Of a stretch of DNA of 24,286 bases, positions 10,000 to 20,079 are shown one piece after another. The stretch lies in contig BFEA01000021.1 of NCBI GenBank assembly GCA_003427395.1, forward strand, positions 585,618-609,903. Direction: 5' to 3'. The first letter of the stretch is position 1. Every line of letters begins with the position of its first letter. This stretch comes from Chara braunii. Lineage: Eukaryota; Streptophyta; Charophyceae; Charales; Characeae. Position numbers and translations under genes: made by a program. The notes beneath the pieces were generated by a model. That model did no database searches, was not told the origin of the DNA, and saw only the letters and a program-made list of their open reading frames with translations.

Positions 10000-10419
10000 T
10001 GTTACATGCCCAGTTGGGCGATGTGCATATAAACCGAGGATTCACAATGTGATAAAAAGGACTGAATGGACAATGCAGTGCAAGTGGAATCTCAACAAGC
10101 AATGTGCATTCCGATACATACAAAATGGTGTTTTATAGCGCAGTGGAAGATTTAGATACAAGTCCTGACCTGACTTGGANTGACCTCTTTCACGTAGTAC
10201 AAGATAGCGAAGTAGGATGCTAGAAGACTAATGACTAGCCCAATCAATGTTTCAATGCAGACCAAACATACATCATGCTCATCACAAGTTGTGAAGGGGC
10301 GTGACGCTATACACAGGAAAGATGCACCCGGTCCAGACATACACAGACGAAGAGGAGGGGATATGACAAAGAAGAGGAAGGGGGAGATGGGAAAGTCGTC
10401 AACCCCAAGTCTCGTTACA
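10000..10419 (-). repeat. 5' LTR of the gypsy element (outer edge tentative)
   Basis: The 3' edge is firm: on the minus strand the LTR ends GGGCATGTAACA at 10000, just before the PBS. The roughly 190 bp next to it align well with the + strand LTR ending at 22989. The outer edge at 10419 (minus strand TGTAACGAG) is a guess that gives 420 bp with TG...CA ends; the true edge could lie in or beyond the N gap. One ambiguous base is at 10180. Confidence 0.7.
10131..10137 (-). promoter_or_regulatory. LTR TATA box
   Basis: The minus strand reads GCTATAAAACACC, with TATAAAA about 130 bp before the LTR 3' end. This fits a pol II promoter starting transcription near 10100 and giving an R-U5 of about 100 bp. 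The related LTR at 22564-22989 has lost it (CTATTGAA). Confidence 0.55.
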
Positions 10420-10465
10420 AGTCCCAAATAATCCCTCTTGAAAATGTCTGAAGTCCCATGTCGAG

Positions 10466-10585
10466 NNNNNNNNNNNNNNNNNNNNNNNNNNNNNNNNNNN
10501 NNNNNNNNNNNNNNNNNNNNNNNNNNNNNNNNNNNNNNNNNNNNNNNNNNNNNNNNNNNNNNNNNNNNNNNNNNNNNNNNNNNNN
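10466..10585. other. Assembly gap (120 N)
   Basis: A run of 120 N followed at once by (TC)n to about 10634. The gap was probably caused by the microsatellite. Confidence 0.99.

Positions 10586-10634
<49 letters not shown>
10586..10634. repeat. (TC)n microsatellite
   Basis: About 24 TC units next to the N gap; true length is unknown because the gap abuts it. Confidence 0.97.
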
Positions 10635-10637
<3 letters not shown>

Positions 10638-11358
10638 AGTCTGCTGATGTAGTGAAGTCAGATAGCGAGAGGGTGAGAAGGAGATGGTGGACTGAGAAGC
10701 GGAAGAAGAAGAACTCTCTCTCTCATGTGCCAGGAACTAACCTATGAAGATGGCGTTGTGCTGCAGGTACCTCGAAGACGAAGCTGGAGCAATGGCGCTG
10801 CAGGTAAGTATCCCTGACCTCCGCCCAATCTCTCTCTCTCTAGTACTACTCTAGCTGCTATGGCGCCCAGCGCTGAAGACTACAGCTACGCTACTAGCTC
10901 CCAGCGCTGAAGACTACTGCTAGCGCTACTACTACTACTCCTGCAGCGCTCCTCCAGAGTGCTGCTGCCGAAAACCTGAAGACTACTGCCTGCCTCCTGC
11001 CTGCCCGTGAAGTGCATGGGAAGTCCCTATGTACTACCTCGGCCTGCCTCCTGACTGCCTCCGGCTGCCTGCAGTTGCAGGGCAGGCAGTCCAGGAGGCT
11101 GCTCTTGCCAATGCCAAACTGAGTCAGGGTCTGGTGTTGCAGCTGTCGTGGGAACAGGCCAAAAATACCCTGTTCCTAAAACCCTGGTTTGGTGCCTGAG
11201 TTTCAGGGCAGGTCGGTCTGATGAAAGACCAAAAATGGCCCTTCGTTTCAGGCTAAAAAGGCTACTGCCATTTTTAGTCTGAAACGACACAGGGTCCGTA
11301 GGCCCCTGTTTTTCAGGCTTTCGAGCTGAACAGACACGGGGCCTGTAGGCCCTGGTTT
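10635..11358. repeat. GC-rich spacer with imperfect short repeats
   Basis: No gene recognised. CCCAGCGCTGAAGACTAC occurs at 10866 and 10900 (34-bp spacing), followed by (CTA)n-like sequence. Units beginning GACACAGGG, GACACGGGG and GACGCAGGG start at 11286, 11333 and 11378, giving an imperfect tandem repeat of about 45-47 bp with the shared core TTTTCAGGCTTTC. GGAACAGG (11151-11158) and CCTGTTCC (11169-11176) form a perfect short hairpin. The long minus-strand open frame over 11027-11437 reflects these repeats. Confidence 0.6.
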
Positions 11359-13808
11359 TCAGGCTTTCAGCCTGAGGGACGCAGGGCGTGGAAATGGCCC
11401 TCGTGTGCAGGCGCAGCATGTAATAGCGAGCCACCACCCTTCCGTTTTCAACCTGTTAACCTTCATTTCTGAAGCGAGTCTGAAGGCTTCCATGGCACGC
11501 ACCAGGGCCTGGTAGGAGGAGTTGTTAGCGTGGATGAGGCCCGTGAGATTGTCTGCGAACATATGTGCTGTGGGGAGAGCAAAGTCGTGGAGGGGGTTAT
11601 GGTTTTTATCGGTCAGGCGGTCTATCTATGGGTCCTTGCGCAGAAACGATGTTATGGCTTCCATTATGAACAGGAATATATTGGGGGTGCAAGGGGGTCG
11701 CCTTGTCGGACCGATCTCGATATCGGGTAGGTATCAGAGAGTATTCTGTTTATCTGCACCCTGCCCGTGGCATCCCCGTAGAGTACTCTGACCCACTCTC
11801 TGAACTTTGGGCCGACTCCCATTTTCTCCATGCAGCTGTGTGTGAAGTCCCAATTGACTTAATCGTATGCCTTTTCAAAGTCGAAGAATAAGATCGCTGC
11901 TTGCATTTGTTTTTTTGTGATCTTCTTTGCAGCCTCGTTTGGAGCCATCACATTATCCAGAATGTATCGACCCGGAATGAATCCTGCTTGGTCGATGTGG
12001 AAGCAATTGTCTGTTAGTTTTATGATTATGTTGGCTAATGCCTTTGCTAGGATTTTGTACGGCGTTGTGAGAAGTGAGATTGGTCTGTAGTTCTTGAGGT
12101 CCTCCTTGTCGCCCTTTTTATATATTAGCGAAACTACGCTGGTGCTTAGGAATTGACCCAAACCTCTTTTTTCTCTGTTGTATTTTGATGAAGTTCAAGA
12201 GGTCGTTGCCCATTGTTGGCCAGAACTGGATCAAGAATTTTTTGGACAGGCCATCAATTCCGTGTGCTTTATCGTTTCCCATCTGGGACAAGGTTGTGTG
12301 GAGTTCGCCTATGGTGATTGGTTTCTCTGAGTCCTCCGTTTGTTCATGGGTGATCGTTCTCTCAAGGTAGGTCATCATGTGCTGGTGAGGGTTGATATTT
12401 GTTGTTGGAGAGGGGGAAGGGGTTTTAGACTCGTAGAGGTCGGCGTAAAAGGACCTGGCTATTCTTACCACGTCTGCGGCGGCTGACTTTGTCGTGCCCT
12501 GGTCTGTTTGGTCCTTCAACCCCTCGATTGTGTTGTTCCTTGCGTTCGCCTTGGAGAAAAAGAACTTGGACATGTATTCATTCAGGATGTAGTCCTTCAT
12601 TCATGTGCGTATCTGTAGGCCTCTCAGTTTCCATCTTCTCCATTCGTTTAGTTCGTCCTTGGTAGATGGGAGTAGGTTGTGGTAGAAGGAGATGGAGGGA
12701 TCGGTTGCTAGGTTGGTTTCTGCGATGTCGAGTGTGATTTGTAGTTCTTCCTTCCTGTGTTTGCGTTCTGCTGCTATGCTTCTAGACTCTGCTGAGACCG
12801 TCTAAGATAGGTCCATATAGCTGTCTATGAACCATTTGTGCATGTCCTGGCGTTTCTTCTCGTCTTGCTGTATGAACCACCAGTTCCATCTGACTGCTTC
12901 GGTCATGCGTTCCGTGGATAGGAGTGAGTTGTTGAGTCTGAAGAAGCCTTGAACTTTTTCTATCGGAGAGTTGAAGTTAAGGAGCAAGTAGGTTGGTTTG
13001 TGGCCGAGCCCCTTAAAGGCTGCTGCTGGTAGGATACCTGCCTCCTTGACTGCCCCCTGTAGCATGTTGGAGAGAAGAAATTGATTCGTGATAGTGACGT
13101 GTGGTTAAAGTGGTTCCTCTTGACTCGGGAGAAGGCTTTCTTGTGTGGGTGGACGATTCGGAATGGGTCGACCAGGTCGAACTCTGTCATGATGTTCCGT
13201 AGGTGAGTGCTCGGTCTTGTGGGCCCCAACAGCACTGTCCGGGTGATGCGATCCAGGCTGGGGTATAGCCTGGTGTTCCAGTTACCTGCACTAATTAGCG
13301 GTAAGGGGGTCGGGAATAGTGATTTGATGTGGTAAAAAAAGACTAGGCGTTTGGCTTCCGTGTTGGGGGCGTATAGGTTTAGGATCCTGATCTTTTCCCC
13401 TTGCCATGTAATTTGGATCCATGACCATCTGCCTTTTGTTGTGTCGCCTTCACTGTTGCTTACCAGACCCTCATACCAGATTTTGGAGGTAGACGGTATA
13501 AGGATTGTTGTGCCGGGTTTGCTTTGGTCCGCTTTGTTGGACCACAGTGTGAATGGGCATCCCCCTAGGCTTTTCTCCACGGTCCTCTTTATTCTTGTGT
13601 GGTTAGTGAGGTTGGATAGGTGGGTCTCTTGTAAGAGAATGACGTCGGGTTTGGGCTTTTTGTCTGTGAGGCCGAGTATGATGTCACGTAGTTTGTCGTC
13701 CTCCGTGAGGATGTTGCCCAAGCCGTTGACGTTCCAACTGTGGATCGCCAATCCTTTTGCTTGCCAGTCTGTTCTCACCGTACCAGAGTGATTATTGTTG
13801 TCACCCAT
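11359..13808 (-). pseudogene. LINE B ORF2: endonuclease plus reverse transcriptase, 3' truncated
   Basis: Start ATG at 13808 (MGDNNNHSG), 98 bp after ORF1. Endonuclease motifs: SWNVNGL, LLQETHLSN, PGTTILIP, RWSWIQITW and YAPNT. The catalytic GDxN is changed to AGNWN and the Asp-His pair is LGHKP, so the nuclease is probably dead. RT follows: NDKAHGIDGLSKKF near 12290, VVSLIYKKGDKEDLKNYRP near 12110, DQAGFIPGR, LFFDFEKAYD near 11865, RQGDPLAP near 11690, and MFADN near 11565 where the family has F/YADD. Frame changes occur near 13060, 12140 and 11680. Stops follow DLS (about 12803), the residues before MKDYI (about 12601), and FEKAYD. Similarity ends near 11400, with thumb and C-terminal parts missing. 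Confidence 0.88.
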
Positions 13809-13906
13809 TAGATTACGTCTGACAGGTTGCTGTGTGCAAATTTTATTTTCTTTGGGGTAGCGGTTGTGGTGCGAAGTTCAGTGGGGGGAGGGGGGCGTTG
13901 GGGTTT

Positions 13907-16602
13907 CTAATCAGCCGCTGCCATGGCCCCTGCGCTGTCAGCTCCGATTCCTCCAGTTTTTCCATTGTCATCGTTTGCCCTTCTTCCAGCGGCAGATCCT
14001 AGGTTGTATCCCCCCATGCTGCCCTCGGGTGCTGGGGTGGTACCGGTCCGGTCACTACCCAGGGATATTTTGTCATTTAGCTCTTCGTCGTCGGCGTATT
14101 CGCCCATGTGCCTATCCTTGTCTTCCGGTTCCAGGTAAAGCGGGTCAGCTTTGTCCTGTAGGGAGTGTTCTGTGAAGATGATGTGGGATCTGATGATGGC
14201 TGCCAGGGAGTCGTCCATGACCTCCGTCGGGCACATCTTGCCTGCAAGTGTGCTGTATGGTGGAGCAGTCACCGTGTTCCATGCTCTCCACACCAGCCCC
14301 TCGTGCAGCCTAGATTTTTCTTCTAGTTTTACAAGGATTGGTTCGAAAGATCTAGCTGTGGCGAGTTCCTGGTCGATCTTGTCTGAGCCTTCCCTGTGGG
14401 GGGCGGGGATTCTGAAGACTCCTAAGGGGGAGTCTTCGGATATGCCTTCTCTGATTGTTCTCCCGCGGTCGGGAAGGCGAAGGATACGTATGTGGCTACC
14501 TGCCACTCCCCAAACTTCTTCTGTATCGGATGGGGACCAGGGGTCTGACTGGTTTGATGGTTTTGCGATCTGAGGTAACTTTCTCAGTGACATGGGGGGC
14601 CTTGTTGTCTGCCAGGTTTTGGATGGTACAGTATTCTTTTCTGTGGCTTTTTTGGTATTCCATGTTCTGATCAAACAGGCACTTTGTCTGAGCAGCGATG
14701 ATGGCGATCTCCTGTTTGAGCAATCGCTGCTTGTTGCCATTTCCGAAAGTATCCGTCGTGTTTTTTTTGGATCTCTTGCTCCTGCCCTTTGATGGCTTCC
14801 ACTTCTTTGGTACCATGTCTCTGATTGGGTCCTTGTGGGCCTGAGTTTCTGCACTGGATCCGAACTCAGAGCTCGAGTTGTCTCTCTCCCTCTTCTTCTC
14901 ATGATACCTGAAGGTGTTGAATTCTGACAGCTCACTCTGTTCTCTCAGGATGTTGTAGGTTTTCATGGATGTGTGGATGCCTGCTACCGGGCCTTTGCTG
15001 CTCCGGCCTGTCTTCTCCTGATGCTTCATGCATGCCACTCTGATGTTGAATTCTTTCTCCCTCTCGTTTCTGGCTCTTTCCAGGTATTGCTGCAGCCAGG
15101 CAATGGGGGAATCTCCCTGTTCTTTCGGTTTGCCTTCCCTGTCGCTCTTGGAGGGGGATATGTCCATTCCTTTGTGGGTACAGTCCTGATTTGTTTTTGG
15201 GTTGGGGTCTGATTCAGTTGGGTTTCCCTTTTCCGTTGAGCTGTTCTTTCTTATTTTTTTCCTACTCGGTGTCTCGGTGTTCTCCTTTTGTGGGGAGGCC
15301 TGTCTCTTGAGTGAGGGGTCGGTCTGTAGGGTGCGTCCCTCGATGATCTGTTTGGCTGCGTCCAGGATGTCGTTGTCCTCTTCACTCATGGCGAGGGCGC
15401 CTGCGGTCTGCTGTCTGATTGACTCAAGGTTCCACAACAGGTCTTCGTGTTTCTTATCTTCTTTGATCGCGCGGGAATCCACCACCGGGTCTGAGTATAT
15501 TTTCCCAGGGATTCCTGTTATCTTCTTTGCTCCCACATGGTGCCATTTGCTGTCTGACGGTGGAAAAATGTCTGGCTGTTTGATCGTCGGGGTCGTGTTC
15601 GTGTATGTCCATATCCACTTAGGCTCTGGGATATTGTCATCGACGACCCAGCCATTGTAATCTAGGTCATTGACGAACCAGATGCCTTTGGCCTCTTCAA
15701 CTTCGACGAGCATATTTTGTCTCATTTTTTTTCTGTTCGGGGGAGCGTGGGCGTTTGGGATATGTTCCCAGGTGGCCTCTTTCTCTGCACCTGAAGCAGA
15801 TTGGCGAGGCTTTGGTAGATACTGTTACTAACGTGACTTTGTCTCCAATGAGACATTGCCACTCTTCGGGGAACACTGGGGGGTCGTCAGTCAGTACCTC
15901 CAGGATTGTTGTTACGGAATCGCAGTGGGGTGCCAAGAAGTTGGATGTGGGGATGACCCATTTCAACACTTTGTTTGGGGGGTATTCGACTTCCAATCAA
16001 TCTTTAATCAGGGGATGGCCTTTGGGTGGGATGTTGTCAAACTTCAACTGCTCCCTCATGAGTCGCTGTTTGTAGGAGGCGGTCGGTGAGACTTCAGCTC
16101 GCCGGGCTGTCTCCGGTTTCCAGCGTGAGAGGGTGCAGACAGATCCATTGCAGTTCAAGGTTTCACATTTCTCCAACATGTGCATTGCTTGATCTGCGTC
16201 TTTAAAGACCACGATCATCATGGTTCTACCCAAACCAAGCAGGGAGAACTTGTCGCCTCTGTTCTAATGTTCTCATGTTCTTGGATGGTTTTCACCATCC
16301 ATTTTCTTTTCTCAATGGGGGATAGTCTTGCCCCGACGTTGGAGAAGGAGAAGATGAGAGCATGCTTCTCATATGTCGCGTTGGTGTCAGCGATCTTGTC
16401 TTTTGGGTATGCCCAGGCGGTCACTTCCTCGTCGGTGTTATCCTTCGCATTCCTGGCTTTGATTGTGACTTTCTCGGATTTCTCCCCTCTAATTTTTGGG
16501 GCTTCCAGCAGAAATCGAAGTGTCTCGTGATCTACGTTGGATCAACTTGGATGCCATTTGGGAGGGCTCCTTTGAGGTGGTTGTTCTTGTTGAAGCTGCC
16601 AT
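13907..16602 (-). pseudogene. LINE B ORF1: long RNA-binding protein with CCHC-like knuckle, decayed
   Basis: The start ATG at 16602 gives MAASTRTTTS. Modules in order: VDHETLRFLLEAP and a DUF4283/RRM-like region (EKRKWM, GRTMMIVVFKDADQ, CTLSRWKP); a zinc knuckle near 15800 in which the last Cys is replaced (CFRCRERGHLG, then Arg); the Trp-rich module (NMLVEVEE, YNGWVVDDN, KQPDIFPPSD) near 15700; a long charged region to about 14550; GEWQVATYVSFAFP near 14500; and a C-terminal block (LVWRAWNTV, APPYSTLAG) also found in fragment C. The stop is TAG at 13907-13909. At least four frame changes and an in-frame TGA near 15998 break it. Intact length would be near 900 residues, long for a LINE ORF1. 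Confidence 0.85.
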
Positions 16603-16996
16603 GATGTAGAGGCGTTGGTAGGTTTGAGCCATTCCTGAGATTGCTCGTCGCTGGTAGTGTGGTGGGGTTCTTGTGTTTTTTTCTTTCTGCTTTTCTTCTT
16701 TTCGATGGAGGTTTTTTTTTTTTTTTTTTTCCCCCTTCTTCTAGGCTACGTGGTCCTGTAGGGTTTTATTTTTTCTTTATTCAATTGATTAATTGTGAGT
16801 GTTAGATGCGTTGCATTAGTCCACGTGTAGAGAACAAAAACAAATAATAATACTAAAAATTAGTAAAAATTAAAAGGTGTGAATCTTCCTTCTTTTTGTT
16901 TTTACCTGTGCGGCTGTCTTAATTCCACATTCGCGTCGCTATAGGTGTGTGGTTGCATACGTGCTGTAGGGGGGGGGGGGGGGGGGGGTACAGTGG
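16603..16996 (-). other. Probable LINE B 5' UTR and flank
   Basis: No gene seen. It contains a T19 run at 16712-16730 followed by CCCCC, AT-rich sequence from 16770 to 16900, and a run of 20 G at 16969-16988 just before the adapter junction. The point where the LINE begins cannot be fixed. Confidence 0.5.
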
Positions 16997-17034
16997 CTGT
17001 CTCTTATACACATCTAGATGTGTATAAGAGACAG
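16997..17034. other. Tn5/Nextera mate-pair junction adapter (artefact), second
   Basis: The same perfect 38-bp palindrome as at 5469-5506. It separates the LINE B flank and a G20 run from a duplicate of gypsy sequence, so the adjacency here is almost certainly artificial. Confidence 0.97.
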
Positions 17035-18799
17035 GCGAAATACACCGGTACAGCCCCGATGCAGCGGTCGATAAGTTGCTGGGTCCTTCCGTCCGCCAAC
17101 TTGATCGTTGTTGGGTTTGCCCTCCTTCGAACTTGTGCGCCAAGGTCAGCCCTTTGCATAAAGGCTTGGCTCATAAAATTGTGAGACGCGCCGCTATCCA
17201 ACAAAGCGTTGCAGAACGCTTGCCCAACTTGGATGGGGACAAGAGGAGCGGTGTGTTGTTGTCGTCGTACCGCTGATTGCAAAACTCAGGGGCCACCTTG
17301 GTAACATACGCAATGATGTCCCTCACCGCGACTTCGTCATCCGTCGGCGAAGTTGGTGGTGCATAGAAGGATAAGTACGTGTGAAGATGAACGCATAGTG
17401 CTGCGCATTGCGGTCCCGACAAGCGGCCCGTGGTCGGCAGAGGAAGCCATGCGAAATCCCCGGACGTCAGCGGGTCCAATACCTTTATGTTGAACTCGCG
17501 TACCGAATCCCGTGAAGAACCACTTGAAGACGATAAGTCGTCGCTGCCAGACGGAGAAGATGCCGCACACACGTCTTGTCCTTGAGCTTGAGTACCCAGC
17601 GTAGGAACGAGTCGGGCATGGTGTCGTGTTGATCAATGTTACACCACAGACAATAGCAGAATCTTGTGCGTGCCTTGAATGCTGATTCGGAGATACCGTA
17701 ATAGGACCATGGGGCTTGAGCTGCTGCGCCGGGCCCAGGGCTAGATGCGGTGTTTGTCTTCGCCTTGCCGCGTCCTCGGCCTTTGTCGGGGCGGCCACCT
17801 TCCCGGGCGGCTGCGAGTCTGTCCCCTTCATTGGCGGACACGGCCTCACTAGCTTGGTCGCTTGGTGTTGCCGCTGCGACCACGGCCACTTTCGGTCGAT
17901 GCTGATCTCTGCCCAGGCCTGGCGCAAACGAACGCATGAGATTCTTGGCCTCCTTGTTCGTGACAATAATCTGCGTGGCCGTGTCAAAAAGTTATGTCGG
18001 TGTCGTCAGGGTATCCTCGACGTGAGTCAAGGTATTGCCCAACGACGGACACAACCTCGAGATGAAGTAGTGTTTGATGGCTTTGAAGCCCATTTGGATG
18101 TCTTGGTATGGATGTCAAGCGTTGGTACTCGGCAATCCAGTCAACACTCGGCAGCGTGCCTTGTTTGAAGACCATCAGCTTGTCCATTGCCTTGATCTTC
18201 GGCGGCTCTACTTGGAACCGCTTATGCCATGCCGCCTTCAGATCATCCCAACTGATCTTGGTATGCAAGTCAGCAACTACCACTCCGTACTTGGACAAGA
18301 GATTGTCCAACCATGCTTGGCATGCGCCCCCCGACCGAGAGTACAAGTACCCGTGGTGTTTTTGTTCTTTGACGTAGTGTAGCTGCAGTGTGAGCTTGAA
18401 CTTGCGGAACCATAAAATCGGATTTGTCTTCGTCGAGTCGCAGAAGATCTCCTGCCTGTCGAACTTTGGAGTTGTCTCGCGCGCGGTTCCGATCTCGAGT
18501 GGTTGGCGGCACTACAGATCTGTTGCTCCAATTGTTGCGTTGTGGTTTGCTGTAACTGCACGTGGTCCTTGAGGGAGCCGACGTCGATCTCCAATGCCTC
18601 GAGGCGATCGGAGGTGTTGGAAGAGCTAGCATCGGGGACGGCGACAGGTCGCTGCTCCAACTGTTGGAGGCGGCCGTGGACTTGAGTCAACGCGTCCTCG
18701 AGGTTGTGGATGTCCTCCTGCTGTGTAATGCATGTTGCCAGGAGGTCCGTGAGATGGGAGAGGAGTAGAGCGATCTTGTTTTCACTGTCTTCCATCTTG
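17035..18799 (-). pseudogene. Second, apparently exact copy of gypsy gag/protease (matches 7071-8835)
   Basis: The sequence equals 7071-8835 at a constant offset of 9,964 bases. All open frames on both strands have identical translations, including every frameshift. It includes part of the protease (LLDSGASHNF near 17190), the gag tail, the capsid core and part of the coiled coil (KIALLLSHLTDLLATC near 18760). The left edge is the adapter junction and the right edge is an N followed by (AC)n. Zero visible divergence and synthetic edges point to a duplicated contig piece in the assembly, not a second insertion. Confidence 0.9.
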
Positions 18800-18800
18800 N

Positions 18801-18870
<70 letters not shown>
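18801..18870. repeat. (CA)n microsatellite
   Basis: About 35 CA units directly after a single N at 18800; likely a scaffolding or collapse point. CT-rich sequence follows to about 18925. Confidence 0.97.
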
Positions 18871-18875
<5 letters not shown>

Positions 18876-19004
18876 TCTCCCTCTTGTCCCCCCCCTCTCT
18901 CTCTCGCCCTCTCTCTTTCTCTACTCTGGCTGCATTGAAATTCCATTACTTTGTGAGAACTGACTTCAGAGAAATCTTCTTATTGCTGGTTGTTTCTACT
19001 ACAG

Positions 19005-19256
19005 AGCATTGTCCGTGTTGGTCCTGTCTGTCGTGACATCACAAAGCCTGAAGATTGCTCCGAAGCATGCAAGGAAGCTTCAAGAGAAGTCCGTAACTGT
19101 GTTCGTCGCAGAACTGACCAAGTGAGCACTGATGTAAAAGCTGCGCCAATGGTTCTGACATGCAGTGCAGCCTCAGCGGTTCGGCTGAGTGGGACCAGAA
19201 TTACTATCGCTGCACTCATTCTCATTCTTAGTTTGCTTCTCCACTCATCATCGTAG
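19005..19256 (+). CDS. Candidate last exon of a small Cys-rich, possibly GPI-anchored protein
   Basis: I do not recognise the family. A pyrimidine-rich tract and TTTCTACTACAG precede 19005, a good splice acceptor. Reading on from there in phase 0 gives 83 codons to TAG at 19254-19256. Four Cys have spacing CX8CX3CX9C (VCRDITKPEDCSEAC at about residues 8-23, then NCVRRR). A Thr/Ala/Ser-rich part with a fifth Cys (LTCSAASA) follows, then the hydrophobic end ITIAALILILSLLLHSSS. Small residues followed by a hydrophobic C-terminus resemble a GPI-attachment signal; a single tail anchor is the alternative. No Met or signal peptide is in the exon, so earlier exons are needed, upstream of the (CA)n and N. 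A GTGAGC at 19121 could be an alternative splice donor. No decay is visible, unlike in the surrounding transposons. Confidence 0.45.
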   Translation, partial: SIVRVGPVCRDITKPEDCSEACKEASREVRNCVRRRTDQVSTDVKAAPMVLTCSAASAVRLSGTRITIAALILILSLLLHSSS

Positions 19257-19970
19257 ACATACCAGCTCAAAATCTCACCTAGGAGAAAGAAGACAAAGAA
19301 AAAGAAACATCAACCTGGTCCAAGGGAGAGGTAGACAAAATACTTCTTTGATTTACAGCTCGTTCAACCTACTCACAGCGCTGCAGCCTTACCAAATGAA
19401 ATTCTACACTCCTCACAGTGACAGAAAAGTACTAAGTAGGGATGCAGACAGCTGCAGATTAGTGGTAGGGATCTGGAGGTGCTGGAGAGACCTGCATCAC
19501 ATAAATCAAAGAGATATTAAGATGCATTCATTACATTTATTGATGCTGCCGGTTTCATATTTGTGATGTCGGCGTCATCTCGCTACATTTGAATTATTTT
19601 TGTAGTTCGTGAATTTCCAAATGGTTTTCATGAAACAGTGCTTGCAAGCAAAGACTGCACACGTTGCAATCTCGCTTAGAGACAGAATGGTACAGACTTG
19701 AACAGCAAGTATACATGAAATGTATGATGTTTTCATTGTTTTGGCCCTCTTTTTTAAATTGAGCTAATGGATGGTAGGCAGCTAGATTTCTGGGAAGGTA
19801 GGTAGGTATGAGTGTATGAATTAAATAGGGTGATGACTGCAGGATGCCGCGAAGGAGCGACAAAGAGGGATGTTTTTTATGAAGCATCAAATATATAAAG
19901 TTTGGGACAATTATGGCTTGGGTGGGAGGATGGATAGTCTAGGAACTGGGAATTGGAGCCTGAGCTTGGC
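19257..19970. other. Spacer without recognised genes
   Basis: Sequence of mixed composition. Its beginning would be the 3' UTR of the exon at 19005-19256 if that is real. No canonical AATAAA was noticed close by. Open frames at 19189-19566 and 19594-19890 show no domain. Confidence 0.5.
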
Positions 19971-19972
19971 TA

Positions 19973-20077
19973 CCTTCTTCCCCCGAATACAACATACGGT
20001 CATTTTAGCTGTATCTAGACTGAAAGATGCCTCAAATACAGCTATAATGACCGTACGTTTTATTCGGTGGAAGAAGG
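19973..20077. mobile_element. 105-bp palindromic MITE, copy 2
   Basis: Same length and design as the element at 5236-5340, flanked by TA at 19971-19972 and 20078-20079. The ends are CCTTCTTCCCCCGAATACAA and the inverse. The arms are more diverged than in copy 1 (GGTGGAAG against CTTCCCCC). The loop word TAGACTGAAA is shared with copy 1. Confidence 0.8.
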
Positions 20078-20079
20078 TA

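Noticed and set aside
10796-10815. CTGCAGGTAAGTAT as a splice donor of a host gene
   Set aside because: A good donor match, but no open exon with protein-like sequence precedes it and a 120-N gap is close.
11027-11437. 136-codon minus-strand open frame
   Set aside because: Its internal similarity comes from the tandem repeat; no domain, and it runs over the LINE B breakpoint.
17035-18799. Recent second gypsy insertion or tandem duplication
   Set aside because: Edges are a sequencing adapter and an N, with no visible divergence; an assembly artefact explains it better.
18277-18867. Open frame starting with Cys-Val repeats fused to gag
   Set aside because: The start is the (CA)n array joined through an N to gag sequence, so the fusion is artificial.
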